Positions 17,284 through 26,511 of a DNA stretch of 64,000 nucleotides are shown piece after piece. Source of the stretch: Candidatus Sumerlaeaceae bacterium. Its GTDB lineage: Bacteria > Sumerlaeota > Sumerlaeia > Sumerlaeales > Sumerlaeaceae. The position numbers were made by a program, and so were the translations under genes. The stretch is from positions 1 through 64,000 of the forward strand of contig JAOAAY010000007.1 of assembly GCA_026418615.1 (NCBI GenBank), read 5' to 3'. The stretch's first letter is position 1. Every line of letters starts with the position of its first letter. The notes beneath the pieces were generated by a model, which was not told where the DNA came from, ran no database searches, and saw nothing but the letters and a program-made list of their open reading frames with translations.

Positions 17284-20115
17284 ATGAGTGCGAACCCCTT
17301 GCGCCAGTTGTGGGAATGCGGCCAGAGTTTCTGGCTCGACACGATCAGTCGGGAGTTAATCCGCGGGGGAACTCTTCAGCGAATGGTACAGGCCGACGGC
17401 CTGCGGGGTGTGACATCCAATCCTGACATTTTCGAAAAGGCCATCACCGGAAGCGACCTTTACAAAGACACCGTTCGGAGGCTGGCGCAGGGGGGACGCA
17501 GTGCCGCGGCGATCTACGAGGCGTTAGCCGTAGATGACATCCGCGAAGCCGCGGACATCCTGCGGCCTGTTTACGACGAGAGTGAAGGGGCCGACGGTTT
17601 CGTCTCGCTCGAGGTGTCGCCGTATCTGGCTTATGATGCCTCGGCTACGGTGGATGAGGCGAAGCGGCTCTGGGCGGCCGTGAACCGCCCCAATTTGATG
17701 ATCAAAGTGCCGGCAACTCCGCCGGGCATTGCCGCCATTGAGCGGCTCATCGCTGCGGGCATCAATGTGAATGTAACGCTGATTTTCTCTCATGCCTGCT
17801 ACGAGCAGGTGATGGAGTCTTATATCGTCGGCCTTGAAGAGTACCTTGCCTCGGGCGGCTCGATGCCCGGGCCGGCATCGGTTGCGAGTTTTTTTGTCAG
17901 CCGGATTGACACGCTGGTTGATAAACTATTGGGCAACCGTATCACAGCCGGGCGTCAGGCCGGAGCCTGCGCGCCAGAGCGTTTGCTCGGCAAGGCAGCC
18001 GTGGCGGCCGCCAAGGTGGCCTATGCCAACTTTCGAGCAAAATTCCATGGCCCGCGTTTTGCCGCGCTGCGCGGCAAGGGTGCACGCGTTCAGCGACCGC
18101 TGTGGGCAAGCACGAGTACGAAAAACCCGTTATATGATGCCACGCTGTATGTGGCCCCGCTGATTGGGCGCGATACGGTCAACACCATGCCGCCTGCCAC
18201 GGTGGATTCGTGGCGAAACTCGGGCGTCGTGAAGCCCGATACCGTGAGCGAGGGACTCGACGAGGCGCGGGAAGTCCTCGCGGCTCTTGAGAGTCTTGGC
18301 ATCAACCTCGACACGGTGGGCTGGCAATTGCAGGAGGAGGGCGTGTCAAAGTTTAATGAACCCTTTGACCGCCTGTTACTGGCCGTGAGCAAGGCGCGGG
18401 GGGAGGCCATTGGCGGTTGGCCGCAACAATCGGACACTATGGGCCGGCACGCAGGGTCCGTCGCTTCGGTCTGTGCAGCGCTGACAGAGGCACGGGTTGC
18501 CTCTCGCCTGTGGGCGGCCGACACCACCCTGTGGCCCGGCGACGAGGCGGTCCGCGGTTCTATCGCTAACCGGCTCGGATGGCTGCGGTCGGCTTCGGCC
18601 ATGCGGGCGCGTGCCAAGGAACTGATGCAGTTTGCCGCTGAAGTGAAAAAGGCCGGGTTCCGGCATGTGGTCTTGCTCGGCATGGGTGGCAGCAGTTTGT
18701 GCCCAGAGGTTTGCGCGCGGACTTTTGGTTCAAGGTCCGGTTACCCCGAACTCATCGTTCTCGACAGTACTTCGCCGGCATCGGTGCTGGCAGTGTCACG
18801 ACAAGTGGATTTGCGCCGGACCTTGTTTGTTCCGGCGAGTAAAAGCGGCTCCACGGTCGAGACGAACACCCTTTTCCACTATTTCTGGGAGCAGTTGAAA
18901 GCGCTCAACATTGAAGACCCCGGGAAACATTTTGTCGGGATCACCGATCCGGGTTCGTCACTTGAAGAACTTGGTTCCCGGTGCGGGTTTCGGCGGATGT
19001 TCCTCAATCCGCCGGATATCGGCGGGCGTTTCAGTGCGCTTTCGCTGTTTGGCCTCGTGCCCATGGCTTTGATCGGGATGGATGTGGATGCCCTCTTGGC
19101 ACGCACGGAGGCATGGAGCCTGGATGCCGGCTTGGTGCCGGCGGCGACAAAAGATGAAGCCGTGAGGCTCGGGGCTGTCCTTGGGGCACTGGCCCAACGC
19201 GGCGTCAACAAGTTAACCTTGTTAATTTCGCCCGAGATCGAGTCCTTGGGCGATTGGATCGAGCAATTGGTCGCGGAGAGCACCGGCAAGCATGGGAAGG
19301 GCATTTTGCCCGTCGTCGGTGAAGCCCGCCTGCCTGTGAGCGAGTACGGGCCCGACCGCTTGTTTGCAGGGATCACTCTTCCGGGCGACAAGGGTACCAC
19401 TAAAAGACTGGACAACCTTGAGGCTGCAGGTTTCCCCGTGGTGCGCTTGGCGCTAAAAAGCCGCGAAGATCTCGGTATCGAATTCTTGCGGTGGGAAGTA
19501 GCCACGGCCATCGCAGGCGTTGTCTTGGGAATCAATCCGTTTGATGAGCCCAATGTCACCGAGAGCAAGCGTAACACAGCGGCCGTGTTGAAGCACTACA
19601 AGGAAAAGGGAACCCTGCCTGTCCCGACGCCTGCGTGCCAGACGCGAAATTACTCGCTGGCTTACTCTGCGGCCGGCAATGCGTTGGCGGATACGAAGCG
19701 GCCGGTCGGTCTCCTCCAGTTGTTGCAAACGGCGGGGCCGGGGGATTATGTGGCGCTGTTAGCGTTCGTGCATCCCGAGCCGCAGGTGCGGAAAGCGCTG
19801 GAGGAATTACGACGGGATGTCGGGCGGCTGACGGGTTGCCCCGCGACTCTGGGCATCGGTCCCCGGTACCTGCACTCCACGGGACAATTGCACAAGGGTG
19901 GTCCAAACACCGGCGTGTTTATCATTATTATGGGCGATTCAGCCCCGGATTTGGCAATCCCCGGTTACGACTACTCGTTCAACGCGCTCATCCGGGCACA
20001 AGCGCTTGGCGACTTTCAATCGCTTGACGCCCATGACTGCCGGGCGGTTCTTGTCAGTGTCGGCGCGGATGTACTCGGAGGGCTGCGAGCCCTTCGGGAG
20101 GCGATATCAGAATGA
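17284..20115 (+). CDS. tal-pgi: Bifunctional transaldolase / glucose-6-phosphate isomerase
   Basis: The product is a 943-residue fusion. Residues 1 to about 365 form transaldolase, with GVTSNPDIFEKAI, the Schiff-base lysine in LMIKVPATPPG, VASFFVSRIDT and KNPLYDATLYV. Residues from about 375 form glucose-6-phosphate isomerase, with LLGMGGSSLCPEV, VPASKSGSTVETN and GGRFSALSLFGLVP. Together they link the non-oxidative pentose phosphate pathway to the fructose 6-phosphate/glucose 6-phosphate exchange, and with the upstream transketolase they make one metabolic cassette. The same fusion is known in other bacteria. Start choice: ATG 17284 or the GTG three bases earlier, after a GGGAG. Confidence 0.93.
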   Translation: MSANPLRQLWECGQSFWLDTISRELIRGGTLQRMVQADGLRGVTSNPDIFEKAITGSDLYKDTVRRLAQGGRSAAAIYEALAVDDIREAADILRPVYDESEGADGFVSLEVSPYLAYDASATVDEAKRLWAAVNRPNLMIKVPATPPGIAAIERLIAAGINVNVTLIFSHACYEQVMESYIVGLEEYLASGGSMPGPASVASFFVSRIDTLVDKLLGNRITAGRQAGACAPERLLGKAAVAAAKVAYANFRAKFHGPRFAALRGKGARVQRPLWASTSTKNPLYDATLYVAPLIGRDTVNTMPPATVDSWRNSGVVKPDTVSEGLDEAREVLAALESLGINLDTVGWQLQEEGVSKFNEPFDRLLLAVSKARGEAIGGWPQQSDTMGRHAGSVASVCAALTEARVASRLWAADTTLWPGDEAVRGSIANRLGWLRSASAMRARAKELMQFAAEVKKAGFRHVVLLGMGGSSLCPEVCARTFGSRSGYPELIVLDSTSPASVLAVSRQVDLRRTLFVPASKSGSTVETNTLFHYFWEQLKALNIEDPGKHFVGITDPGSSLEELGSRCGFRRMFLNPPDIGGRFSALSLFGLVPMALIGMDVDALLARTEAWSLDAGLVPAATKDEAVRLGAVLGALAQRGVNKLTLLISPEIESLGDWIEQLVAESTGKHGKGILPVVGEARLPVSEYGPDRLFAGITLPGDKGTTKRLDNLEAAGFPVVRLALKSREDLGIEFLRWEVATAIAGVVLGINPFDEPNVTESKRNTAAVLKHYKEKGTLPVPTPACQTRNYSLAYSAAGNALADTKRPVGLLQLLQTAGPGDYVALLAFVHPEPQVRKALEELRRDVGRLTGCPATLGIGPRYLHSTGQLHKGGPNTGVFIIIMGDSAPDLAIPGYDYSFNALIRAQALGDFQSLDAHDCRAVLVSVGADVLGGLRALREAISE

Positions 20116-20134
20116 CTCTCCATTACGGCCGTTC

Positions 20135-21220
20135 ATGAACATACTGATTGACGGCAGGAGCGTGCGCCCTGGCCAGACGGGCGTGGGTTATTACACGGAG
20201 GAGATGATCCGTGCTCTGGGCCGCGTTGCGCGGGGGCATGAGATACATGTCCTGACGATTGACAAGGATTATTGGGGTTCGGAGCCAACAGGAATTCATT
20301 TGACTACCTGCTCGGTAGATTACGAGCGTCACCCGCGGGGGGAGTGGTTTCTCAATGTGGAATTACCCGCGATTCTTCGCCGCTTGCAGGCCGATGTTTT
20401 CTGGGGTCCGGGATTCCTCTCGCCATGGGTGCGCACCCGCGCCCGGCAGGTGCTGACAGTCCACGACCTGACGGTTTTCAGCCATCCCGACTGCTACCCG
20501 CGTCGGTTTGCCTTCTATCTCCGCTGGGCAATCCGCCTTGGCGTTGCGGCGGCAGATGCGGTGGTGTGTCCAAGCCGGGCGACGGCGGAACAACTTCTCA
20601 CGCGGCTTGCGCCCCGACGGGCGCGCGTCGAGATTATCCCCGAGGCACCGGCGGATGCATTCCGTCACGAAACAGCCGGATCCTACGAATTAGAGCCTTT
20701 TGTTAGCCCGCCGTATATTCTTTTGGTGGGCGCGGGCGATCCGCGCAAGCGCGTGGACCTGGCTGTCCAAGCGTTTCGTCGTGTTGCAGAGGCGGGGTTT
20801 CCGCATCGACTCGTGCTCGTCGGTCACACTCAGGCAGGTTGGCCCGGCGAGAAGATAGTCGTGCTGCGACGCCGCACGCGCGACGACCTTGTGTCACTTT
20901 ACCGGTATGCCGATCTTCTGATTGTTCCGTCGCTTTGGGAAGGTTTTGGCCTTCCCGTGCTCGAGGCGATGGCTGCCGGGTGCCCGGTGCTGGCCTCGCG
21001 GTCGGGTGCCCTGCCGGAAACGGGCGGCGAGGCAGCGGAATACTTGGATAAGGATGACCCGGCGGCGCTGGCAGACGCCATCATGCGATTGCTCGGCGAC
21101 AAGGCGCGGCGCGAAGAAATGCGCCGCTTGGGATACGCGCGTGCCGCCATATATTCTTGGGACAAGTCGGCCACACAGTTGTTGACCCTATTTGAATCGC
21201 TCCTCGGCGGCTCCCGATGA
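20135..21220 (+). CDS. GT4-family glycosyltransferase
   Basis: The 361-residue product is a GT-B fold enzyme. Its N-terminal domain starts MNILIDGRSVRPGQTGVGYY with the acceptor-side glycine loop. Its C-terminal domain has the nucleotide-sugar motif LLVGAGDPRKRVDLA and the E-x7-E signature in SLWEGFGLPVLEAMAAG. Such enzymes transfer a sugar from UDP- or GDP-sugar with retention of configuration. Neither donor nor acceptor can be read. It starts 20 bases after the tal-pgi stop, and its own stop overlaps ispD by four bases, so all are likely cotranscribed. Confidence 0.87.
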   Translation: MNILIDGRSVRPGQTGVGYYTEEMIRALGRVARGHEIHVLTIDKDYWGSEPTGIHLTTCSVDYERHPRGEWFLNVELPAILRRLQADVFWGPGFLSPWVRTRARQVLTVHDLTVFSHPDCYPRRFAFYLRWAIRLGVAAADAVVCPSRATAEQLLTRLAPRRARVEIIPEAPADAFRHETAGSYELEPFVSPPYILLVGAGDPRKRVDLAVQAFRRVAEAGFPHRLVLVGHTQAGWPGEKIVVLRRRTRDDLVSLYRYADLLIVPSLWEGFGLPVLEAMAAGCPVLASRSGALPETGGEAAEYLDKDDPAALADAIMRLLGDKARREEMRRLGYARAAIYSWDKSATQLLTLFESLLGGSR

Positions 21221-21939
21221 GGGCCAGCGACTGCGGCGTTGTCATCGTGGCGGCCGGCATGGGGGCGCGCATGGGCGGTGCGGCGCCCAAGCAGTTTCGC
21301 CCCCTGGCGGGGCGGCCGCTCGTTCTGTGGTCCGCATCATTCTTCGACCACGCTGCCAGCGTACGGGAAATAGTGATCGTAGCCCCACCCGGGCTAACCG
21401 CCCTCATGACATCCGTCTGCGTTCGTCAGGGGCTTTCGCGGCTTCGTGGCATCGTGGCTGGCGGAGCGCGCCGCCAGGATTCCGTGCAGGCTGGAGTGGC
21501 GGCTTTGAGCGAAAACTGCCGTCTCGTTGCGGTCCACGATGCAGCGCGGCCTTTTCCGCCGGTCAACTTCGAGGAAGGAATCTCACTTGCGCGCGAAAGT
21601 GGCGCGGCGGTTTTTGGCCATGCGGTGACAGACACTTTGAAGACTTCGTCTGACGGCCGGGTGACCGGCACAATGCCCCGAGCCGGGGTCTGGGCTGTGC
21701 AAACGCCGCAAATCTTCCGCCGTGAGGTGCTTGTAAAGGCTCTGAAACACTGCCGGTGCGAAGGCATCGAGGTAACGGATGACGCCGCTGCGGTCGAGGC
21801 TGCTGGCGGTACTGTCTGTCTTGTCCATGGCTCGAGGTGGAATCTGAAATTGACCTTCGCGGAGGACTGGCCTGTGGCCGAAGCGCTTGCTCATTTGCTC
21901 GAGAGACCGACCCCGCGCCCGGAGGCTTCGCAGCCGTGA
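21217..21939 (+). CDS. ispD: 2-C-methyl-D-erythritol 4-phosphate cytidylyltransferase
   Basis: The 240-residue enzyme makes CDP-methylerythritol in the MEP isoprenoid pathway. The CTP loop is VAAGMGARMGGAAPKQF. Other family motifs are GGARRQDSV, VHDAARPF, VWAVQTPQIFRR and DDAAAVEAAGG, and NLKLTFAEDW closes the fold. It overlaps the glycosyltransferase stop (ATGA) and its own stop overlaps ispF (GTGA), giving tight translational coupling of two steps of one pathway. Confidence 0.94.
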   Translation: MRASDCGVVIVAAGMGARMGGAAPKQFRPLAGRPLVLWSASFFDHAASVREIVIVAPPGLTALMTSVCVRQGLSRLRGIVAGGARRQDSVQAGVAALSENCRLVAVHDAARPFPPVNFEEGISLARESGAAVFGHAVTDTLKTSSDGRVTGTMPRAGVWAVQTPQIFRREVLVKALKHCRCEGIEVTDDAAAVEAAGGTVCLVHGSRWNLKLTFAEDWPVAEALAHLLERPTPRPEASQP

Positions 21940-22427
21940 CATCGCGTCCATCCCTGCGCGTGGGTCAAGGATTTGATGTTCACCGGTTTGCTGTCGGACG
22001 ACCTCTGTTCCTCGGCGGTGTCCGATTCGATCATGACCGCGGCCTTGAGGGCCATTCCGATGCGGATGTGGTGCTCCACGCGATATGCGATGCGATCCTC
22101 GGCGCGCTTGCCGAGGGCGACATTGGGCATCACTTTCCCGATTCGGATGCGCGCTGGAAAGGCAGCCCCAGCAGGGTGTTTGTCGAGGCGTGTCGGGATC
22201 TGGCGCGGATGCGCGGGTATGGCGTGTCCAATGTGGACATTACCATATTGGCCGAGCAGCCGAAAATCGCGCCCCATGCTGCGGAGATGCGTCGTTGCAT
22301 TGCCGACATGCTGCGCGTGGACGAGGAGCGTGTCAGCATCAAGGCCACCACGACCGAGCGCCTTGGGTTTACCGGCCGCGAGGAAGGCATCGCTGCCTTG
22401 GCTGTGGTGCTCCTCGAGGCTGTCTGA
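21936..22427 (+). CDS. ispF: 2-C-methyl-D-erythritol 2,4-cyclodiphosphate synthase
   Basis: This 163-residue trimeric zinc enzyme closes the cyclodiphosphate ring in the MEP pathway. Motifs are GQGFDVHRF (the zinc-binding DxH), GHSDADVVLHAICDAILGA, HFPDSD, and the C-terminal IKATTTERLGFTGREEGIAA. The GTG start at 21936 overlaps the ispD stop and places DVH near residue 13, as usual. The step between (IspE) is not in the window. Confidence 0.94.
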   Translation: MTSRPSLRVGQGFDVHRFAVGRPLFLGGVRFDHDRGLEGHSDADVVLHAICDAILGALAEGDIGHHFPDSDARWKGSPSRVFVEACRDLARMRGYGVSNVDITILAEQPKIAPHAAEMRRCIADMLRVDEERVSIKATTTERLGFTGREEGIAALAVVLLEAV

Positions 22428-22445
22428 GCGGCTTACCGCGACCGG

Positions 22446-23366
22446 TTACTTCTTGCTCGCAGCAAGGGCGGCCCGGATCGTGCGCGTGTGGATTTCCACC
22501 GTATCGCTGACATTGCGGGCATACCCACCGGCAAGAACAACCACCGTCGGAATGCCGAGGCGTACCGCCTCACCAAGAACATGCTGGTCGCGTTGATGCA
22601 GCCCCTCGAGCGACAGCCGGAGCGCTCCTAACTGGTCCTCACGATAAGGATCGGCGCCAGCCACATAAATCAGCAACTCCGGACGATGCTTTTCGGCGGC
22701 GGCGGGAAATACTTCCCGCAGGCGCGCGAGATACTCGTCGTCACCGGTAAAATCCTCGAGGCCGATGTCAATATCGCTGCGCTGCTTGATCGGATAATTG
22801 TTTTCCTGATGGAGCGAGATCGTGAAAACGGCCTCATCATGTTCGAAGATATGAGCGGTTCCGTTTCCCTGATGCAGGTCGAGATCCACCACCATGGCGC
22901 GTTTGATGCGTCCTTCGCGCTGCATCACCCGGATCGCGACAGCGATGTCGTTGATGTAACAAAAACCTTCGGCGTGGTCCGCAAACGCATGGTGGAAGCC
23001 CCCGCCGATATGGGCGCGCACGCTGCCCGCCCCGGCGGTCAAAGCCAGTCGGGCGGCGTAGATCGTCCCACCGGCCGCGAGGATGTAGGCATCCACAATA
23101 GGGCGCGACAGCGGCAACTCGCTGTTTCGGGTCCGGTGGGACCAGCGGAGATTTTCAAGGTCGTCCAACAATCCCGGGGTGTGCACGGTAAGCAACTCGT
23201 CGCGGGTGGCCGGCGGGGGTTCGACAAAGTCAGACGGCCCGGCATCACCGCACGCGATCAGGTTATCGCGCACGAGTCGGTATTTGCGCGTAGGAAAAAC
23301 ATGCGGGCCGATGTCCACCTCGTAACGCGGCGAGTAAACAAGAGGCTTACCGGTCGAGTCTTCCAT
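22446..23366 (-). CDS. Histone deacetylase-fold zinc amidohydrolase
   Basis: The 306-residue protein belongs to the HDAC/AcuC/acetylpolyamine amidohydrolase superfamily, which removes acetyl groups from lysine side chains or small amines. The active-site histidine pair is H125-H126 in GGGFHHAF. The zinc ligands are D163 and H165 in DLDLHQGNGT plus the Asp of GADPYRED. The C-terminal loop is VVVLAGGYA. The Tyr of the HDAC catalytic loop may be in GGYA. The substrate is unknown. It diverges from the CARF-HEPN gene across 138 bases and converges on ispF. The ATG at 23366 is preferred; a TTG at 23456 would add a low-complexity leader. Confidence 0.87.
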   Translation of the reverse strand: MEDSTGKPLVYSPRYEVDIGPHVFPTRKYRLVRDNLIACGDAGPSDFVEPPPATRDELLTVHTPGLLDDLENLRWSHRTRNSELPLSRPIVDAYILAAGGTIYAARLALTAGAGSVRAHIGGGFHHAFADHAEGFCYINDIAVAIRVMQREGRIKRAMVVDLDLHQGNGTAHIFEHDEAVFTISLHQENNYPIKQRSDIDIGLEDFTGDDEYLARLREVFPAAAEKHRPELLIYVAGADPYREDQLGALRLSLEGLHQRDQHVLGEAVRLGIPTVVVLAGGYARNVSDTVEIHTRTIRAALAASKK

Positions 23367-23504
23367 GTCAGTGGTTTCATCCGCCGGGCGATGCGTGCGC
23401 TCAAGACGAATTGGAAGGCTCGGGCGCGCTATTGACAAGGACGCAGGATTCGGCAAAGCAGCCGGTTTTTCCGCGAACGCAGCACGCTTTCTTCAGGAGG
23501 AAAC

Positions 23505-24731
23505 ATGCCATCAGCCCTCATCTGCCCGGTCGGCACTACGCCCGACGGACGCCGAGACATTTTGACGGCGCTGTCGGACGAAATCCGCACGGTACGGCCA
23601 GATCTGGTCTTGTTTGTCGTGTCGGAGGACAGCCGCGCCAATGCGGAGGCCATAGCGCAGGAAAGCGGGATGGCGCCGGATGCGTGCGAGTATCTCACTC
23701 TCGCCAGTCCGCACGACATGAATTTGATTTTCCGTGCCATCAACGATGCCTTGCGCGACTTGCGTAGCCGCGGATTCAGCAGCGCGGAAATTGCGGTCAA
23801 TTATACGAGCGGGACTAAGGTGATGAGCGCCGGTGCAGTTGTTGCGGCGATTTTCAATCAGTGCCGGGAAGCGCGCTACATCTACCACGAGGCGGGGGCG
23901 GAGAATCGAACAGTCACGACGCAACTTGAGGCGGTTTCGGCCTTCCGGGATCTGCTGCTGGGTCGTCGGCTTGTGCAGGAGATGCGCTATCAATCGGCTG
24001 CCGATGTGCTTGGTCGCATTGACCCCAGCCTTCTTGGATCCCACGATGTCACAACGCTCAGGGCGCTGCGGGACTTGGCCGTTGCTTACTTCAACTGGGA
24101 TAATTTCAATTACGCCGCGTTTGTCGAGACCATGGCCCGGGTTCCACACGACCACGAGGCCGTGGCCAAGTTCCTCGTCTCGAACGAAACACTGGCGCTT
24201 GTGGCTCGGCTGGCCGCCGATGGAGCGGCTTCACGGATAACTCCTGCCGCCGTGGCCGATATGGTCAACAATGCTGCGCGCCGCCTCAAGGAAGGAAAAT
24301 ACGACGACGCCATCGCCCGCGTGTATCGTGCGCTGGAAATGTTGGCGCAATGGGTGCTCATGGAGCAGGGCATAGACACAGACGATGTTGACACCCGCCG
24401 CATTCCCCCCCGTCACCGCGTCGGGTTTGAGGCCATGCGCTCGCTCGAGGATGGCAAGGTTCGCATTGGAATGCGCAAGGCGTACGAACTGCTGGCGGCA
24501 ATCGGTCACCCGCTAGGGGAGCGCTTTCAGGTGCACGGCGCCTTGGCGCAGACACTGCAGAGGCGCCGCAACTCCATTCTGGCCCACGGCATTCAGCCGT
24601 TGGAGCGCTCCGACTGCGAGCAGTTGTTCACGGCAGCCCGCGACCTGTTTGTGACCAGCATTTCCGAGTTCGATTTGCTGTGCAGCCGCCTCCAGTTTCC
24701 GTGGCTCGACGCTTCATGCGTCCCGACCTGA
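23505..24731 (+). CDS. CARF-HEPN protein, TIGR02710/Cas02710-like (Csm6/Csx1-type effector)
   Basis: The 408-residue product has the plan of CRISPR-associated CARF ribonucleases. The N-terminal Rossmann-like half (LICPVGTTPDG, then the VLFVVSEDS strand) includes NYTSGTKVMSAG (99-110), which matches the ligand-loop consensus around T-G-G-T-K-x-M-S. The C-terminal helical half has YDDAIARVYRALEMLAQ (266-282), typical of the Cas02710 family, and the HEPN catalytic motif R355-x5-H361 in RRRNSILAHG. CARF domains bind cyclic oligoadenylate made by type III CRISPR Cas10 and switch on HEPN RNase activity. A strong AGGAGG precedes the ATG. No cas gene or CRISPR array is in the window, so it is a lone or distant-acting effector. 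Confidence 0.82.
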   Translation: MPSALICPVGTTPDGRRDILTALSDEIRTVRPDLVLFVVSEDSRANAEAIAQESGMAPDACEYLTLASPHDMNLIFRAINDALRDLRSRGFSSAEIAVNYTSGTKVMSAGAVVAAIFNQCREARYIYHEAGAENRTVTTQLEAVSAFRDLLLGRRLVQEMRYQSAADVLGRIDPSLLGSHDVTTLRALRDLAVAYFNWDNFNYAAFVETMARVPHDHEAVAKFLVSNETLALVARLAADGAASRITPAAVADMVNNAARRLKEGKYDDAIARVYRALEMLAQWVLMEQGIDTDDVDTRRIPPRHRVGFEAMRSLEDGKVRIGMRKAYELLAAIGHPLGERFQVHGALAQTLQRRRNSILAHGIQPLERSDCEQLFTAARDLFVTSISEFDLLCSRLQFPWLDASCVPT

Positions 24732-24749
24732 CCGGCGACAGCCGGGTTG

Positions 24750-26159
24750 TCACGGGGCCGGAGTCGGCTGGGGCGGGCGCGGAATCAGCCGGTGTGCCAG
24801 ACTCTGGGCCACCTTCCAGACATCGCCTGCGCCCAGCGTGATGACCAAGTCGTGCGGACGCACGCGTTGGGCGACATATTCCTCCACGCCATCAAGCGTG
24901 TCAATATATTGAACGGAGGGATGACTGTTGGCTCGCAGGCTGTCGACAATCAGTTCGGACGAAACATCGGGGATCGGCTCCTCCCCAGCGCCGTAAATGC
25001 TGGTGATGACCACCTCGTCGGCATTGGAAAACGCCGAGCCAAAATCCGCAGCAAGAGACTTCGTGCGGGAATAGCGGTGAGGCTGGAAAATGCCGATGAT
25101 TCTGTCGTTTGGGTGAACCGCGCGCGCCGCCGACAGCGTAGCGCGAATCTCGCTGGGATGATGCGCGTAGTCGTCCACAACCGTATACTGATCGTTTCGC
25201 CCGATCACTTGAAACCGGCGTTGAACCCCGCGAAACAATTCGAGCCCCTCGGCGATTTGGTCAAACGAGAGCCCCACACGCAGGCCCGCGGCCACCACAG
25301 CCAGCGAGTTCTGAACATTATGCAGCCCGGGAATCGCCAGATGCACCCGGCGTCCCAGCGGGCGGCCGTCGAGGCAGTATTGCGATGTGCTGCCCAGCCC
25401 CTCAAATTCAATGTCGCGGGCGGTCAGTCGCGCCCCCGCTTTCAATCCGTAGGAAATACATTCGACATTCGAACGGGTGAGATTCTCGACCAGTGACGCA
25501 GCAACCGGATCGTCAGCACAGTACGCGCATAGTCCGCCGTCTTTGATGTTGGCAATGTAGTGGGCAAACACCTCTTTCACATGCGATAGGTCGCGGTAAA
25601 AGTCCGTGTGGTCGAGTTCGACATTGGTCAGGATCGCAATCTCCGCACGGTACTCGACCAGCGAACCATCACTTTCGTCGGCTTCGATCACGAACCAGTC
25701 ACTGCGGCCCGCCCTCGCATTGTCCGCCATGGAATTGATGATGCCGCCGACGACATACGACGGAACGATGCCGGCGGTGGAGAGAACACTCGCCGTGAGC
25801 GAGGAGGTTGTGGTTTTTCCATGCGTGCCGGCAATGGCAATGCCGCGGTGCGAGTTCACCAATTCTGCCAATTTTTTTGAACGGTGAACGATCGGAATGC
25901 CGAGGCGTCTGGCCTCTAACAGTTCCGGGTTGTCAGGTTTTATTGCGGAACTGACAACGACTTGACCGGCCCCGTGAACATTCTCAGGGGCATGGCCGAC
26001 ATGAACAATGGCGCCACGCTGGCGCAACTCGCGGATGATGGAGGATTCACGAGCATCGGAACCGCTCACAGGCGTTCCCAATTGCAGCAGCATTCGGGCA
26101 ATGCCACTCATGCCGATGCCGCCTATTCCTACGAAGTGGACTCTGCAGTCTGCGTTCAT
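24750..26159 (-). CDS. murC: UDP-N-acetylmuramate--L-alanine ligase
   Basis: The 469-residue cytoplasmic Mur ligase adds L-alanine to UDP-MurNAc in peptidoglycan synthesis. The N-terminal Rossmann motif is HFVGIGGIGMSGIA, the ATP loop is GTHGKTTTSS, the central acidic motif is EADESDGS, and the C-terminal part has DDYAHHPSEI and FQPHRYSRT. The ATG at 26159 was chosen over the TTG one codon upstream; AAAGGTGA precedes it. MurC usually sits in the dcw division cluster, but here no mur or fts neighbour is visible. Confidence 0.95.
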   Translation of the reverse strand: MNADCRVHFVGIGGIGMSGIARMLLQLGTPVSGSDARESSIIRELRQRGAIVHVGHAPENVHGAGQVVVSSAIKPDNPELLEARRLGIPIVHRSKKLAELVNSHRGIAIAGTHGKTTTSSLTASVLSTAGIVPSYVVGGIINSMADNARAGRSDWFVIEADESDGSLVEYRAEIAILTNVELDHTDFYRDLSHVKEVFAHYIANIKDGGLCAYCADDPVAASLVENLTRSNVECISYGLKAGARLTARDIEFEGLGSTSQYCLDGRPLGRRVHLAIPGLHNVQNSLAVVAAGLRVGLSFDQIAEGLELFRGVQRRFQVIGRNDQYTVVDDYAHHPSEIRATLSAARAVHPNDRIIGIFQPHRYSRTKSLAADFGSAFSNADEVVITSIYGAGEEPIPDVSSELIVDSLRANSHPSVQYIDTLDGVEEYVAQRVRPHDLVITLGAGDVWKVAQSLAHRLIPRPPQPTPAP

Positions 26160-26201
26160 CAACGGTCACCTTTACTGGACGGGGCGTAAACATCTTCGCG
26201 G

Positions 26202-26262
26202 AAAAAGCCAAACCCAGGTCGGCCCTCTTGCGCAACGGGTATTTTCCGGGTCTGACCGGGTT
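26202..26262 (-). terminator. Terminator- or attenuator-like hairpin upstream of murC
   Basis: On the minus strand, AACCCGGTC (26262-26254) pairs with GACCTGGGTT (26220-26211) with a one-base bulge. The loop is long, can form a few inner pairs, and is followed by TTTTT (26206-26202). The element lies about 43 bases before the murC start. It could end an upstream minus-strand RNA or attenuate murC. Confidence 0.3.
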
Positions 26263-26482
26263 CCCACTCTCACAATAAAGGGGTTACGACCGTTGCTTGG
26301 TGACTCGACTTTCACATGCGGGTCCCTTGGCGCGCGCCCGGCGACGCTGCACCGCGGGTAGATAGGTGTTTTGCGATTTTGTCCCCGGCTCGCGTACGCA
26401 CGAGGTGACCGGTCAGGGGCGTGCCCGCTAACGCCGTCGGTGCACCCCGTGGCCGATCGGAACCCAAGCCAGTAGAAATTTT

Positions 26483-26511
26483 TTGACAGATGCAGGCTAG
26501 CGCTGTTCTTT
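26483..26511 (+). promoter_or_regulatory. Candidate promoter for the gene at 26530
   Basis: TTGACA (26483-26488) is followed after 17 bases by TTCTTT (26506-26511). An A/T-rich stretch precedes the -35. Transcription would start close to the GGGGAG ribosome site ahead of the ATG at 26530, giving a very short leader. Confidence 0.35.

Noticed and set aside
26240-26265. GGTCAG followed by CCGGAA on the minus strand, recalling the SRP RNA core
   Set aside because: The 3' half of the SRP hairpin (GGAAG or GGGAGCAG type) is missing, so the GGAA cannot be a closed tetraloop.
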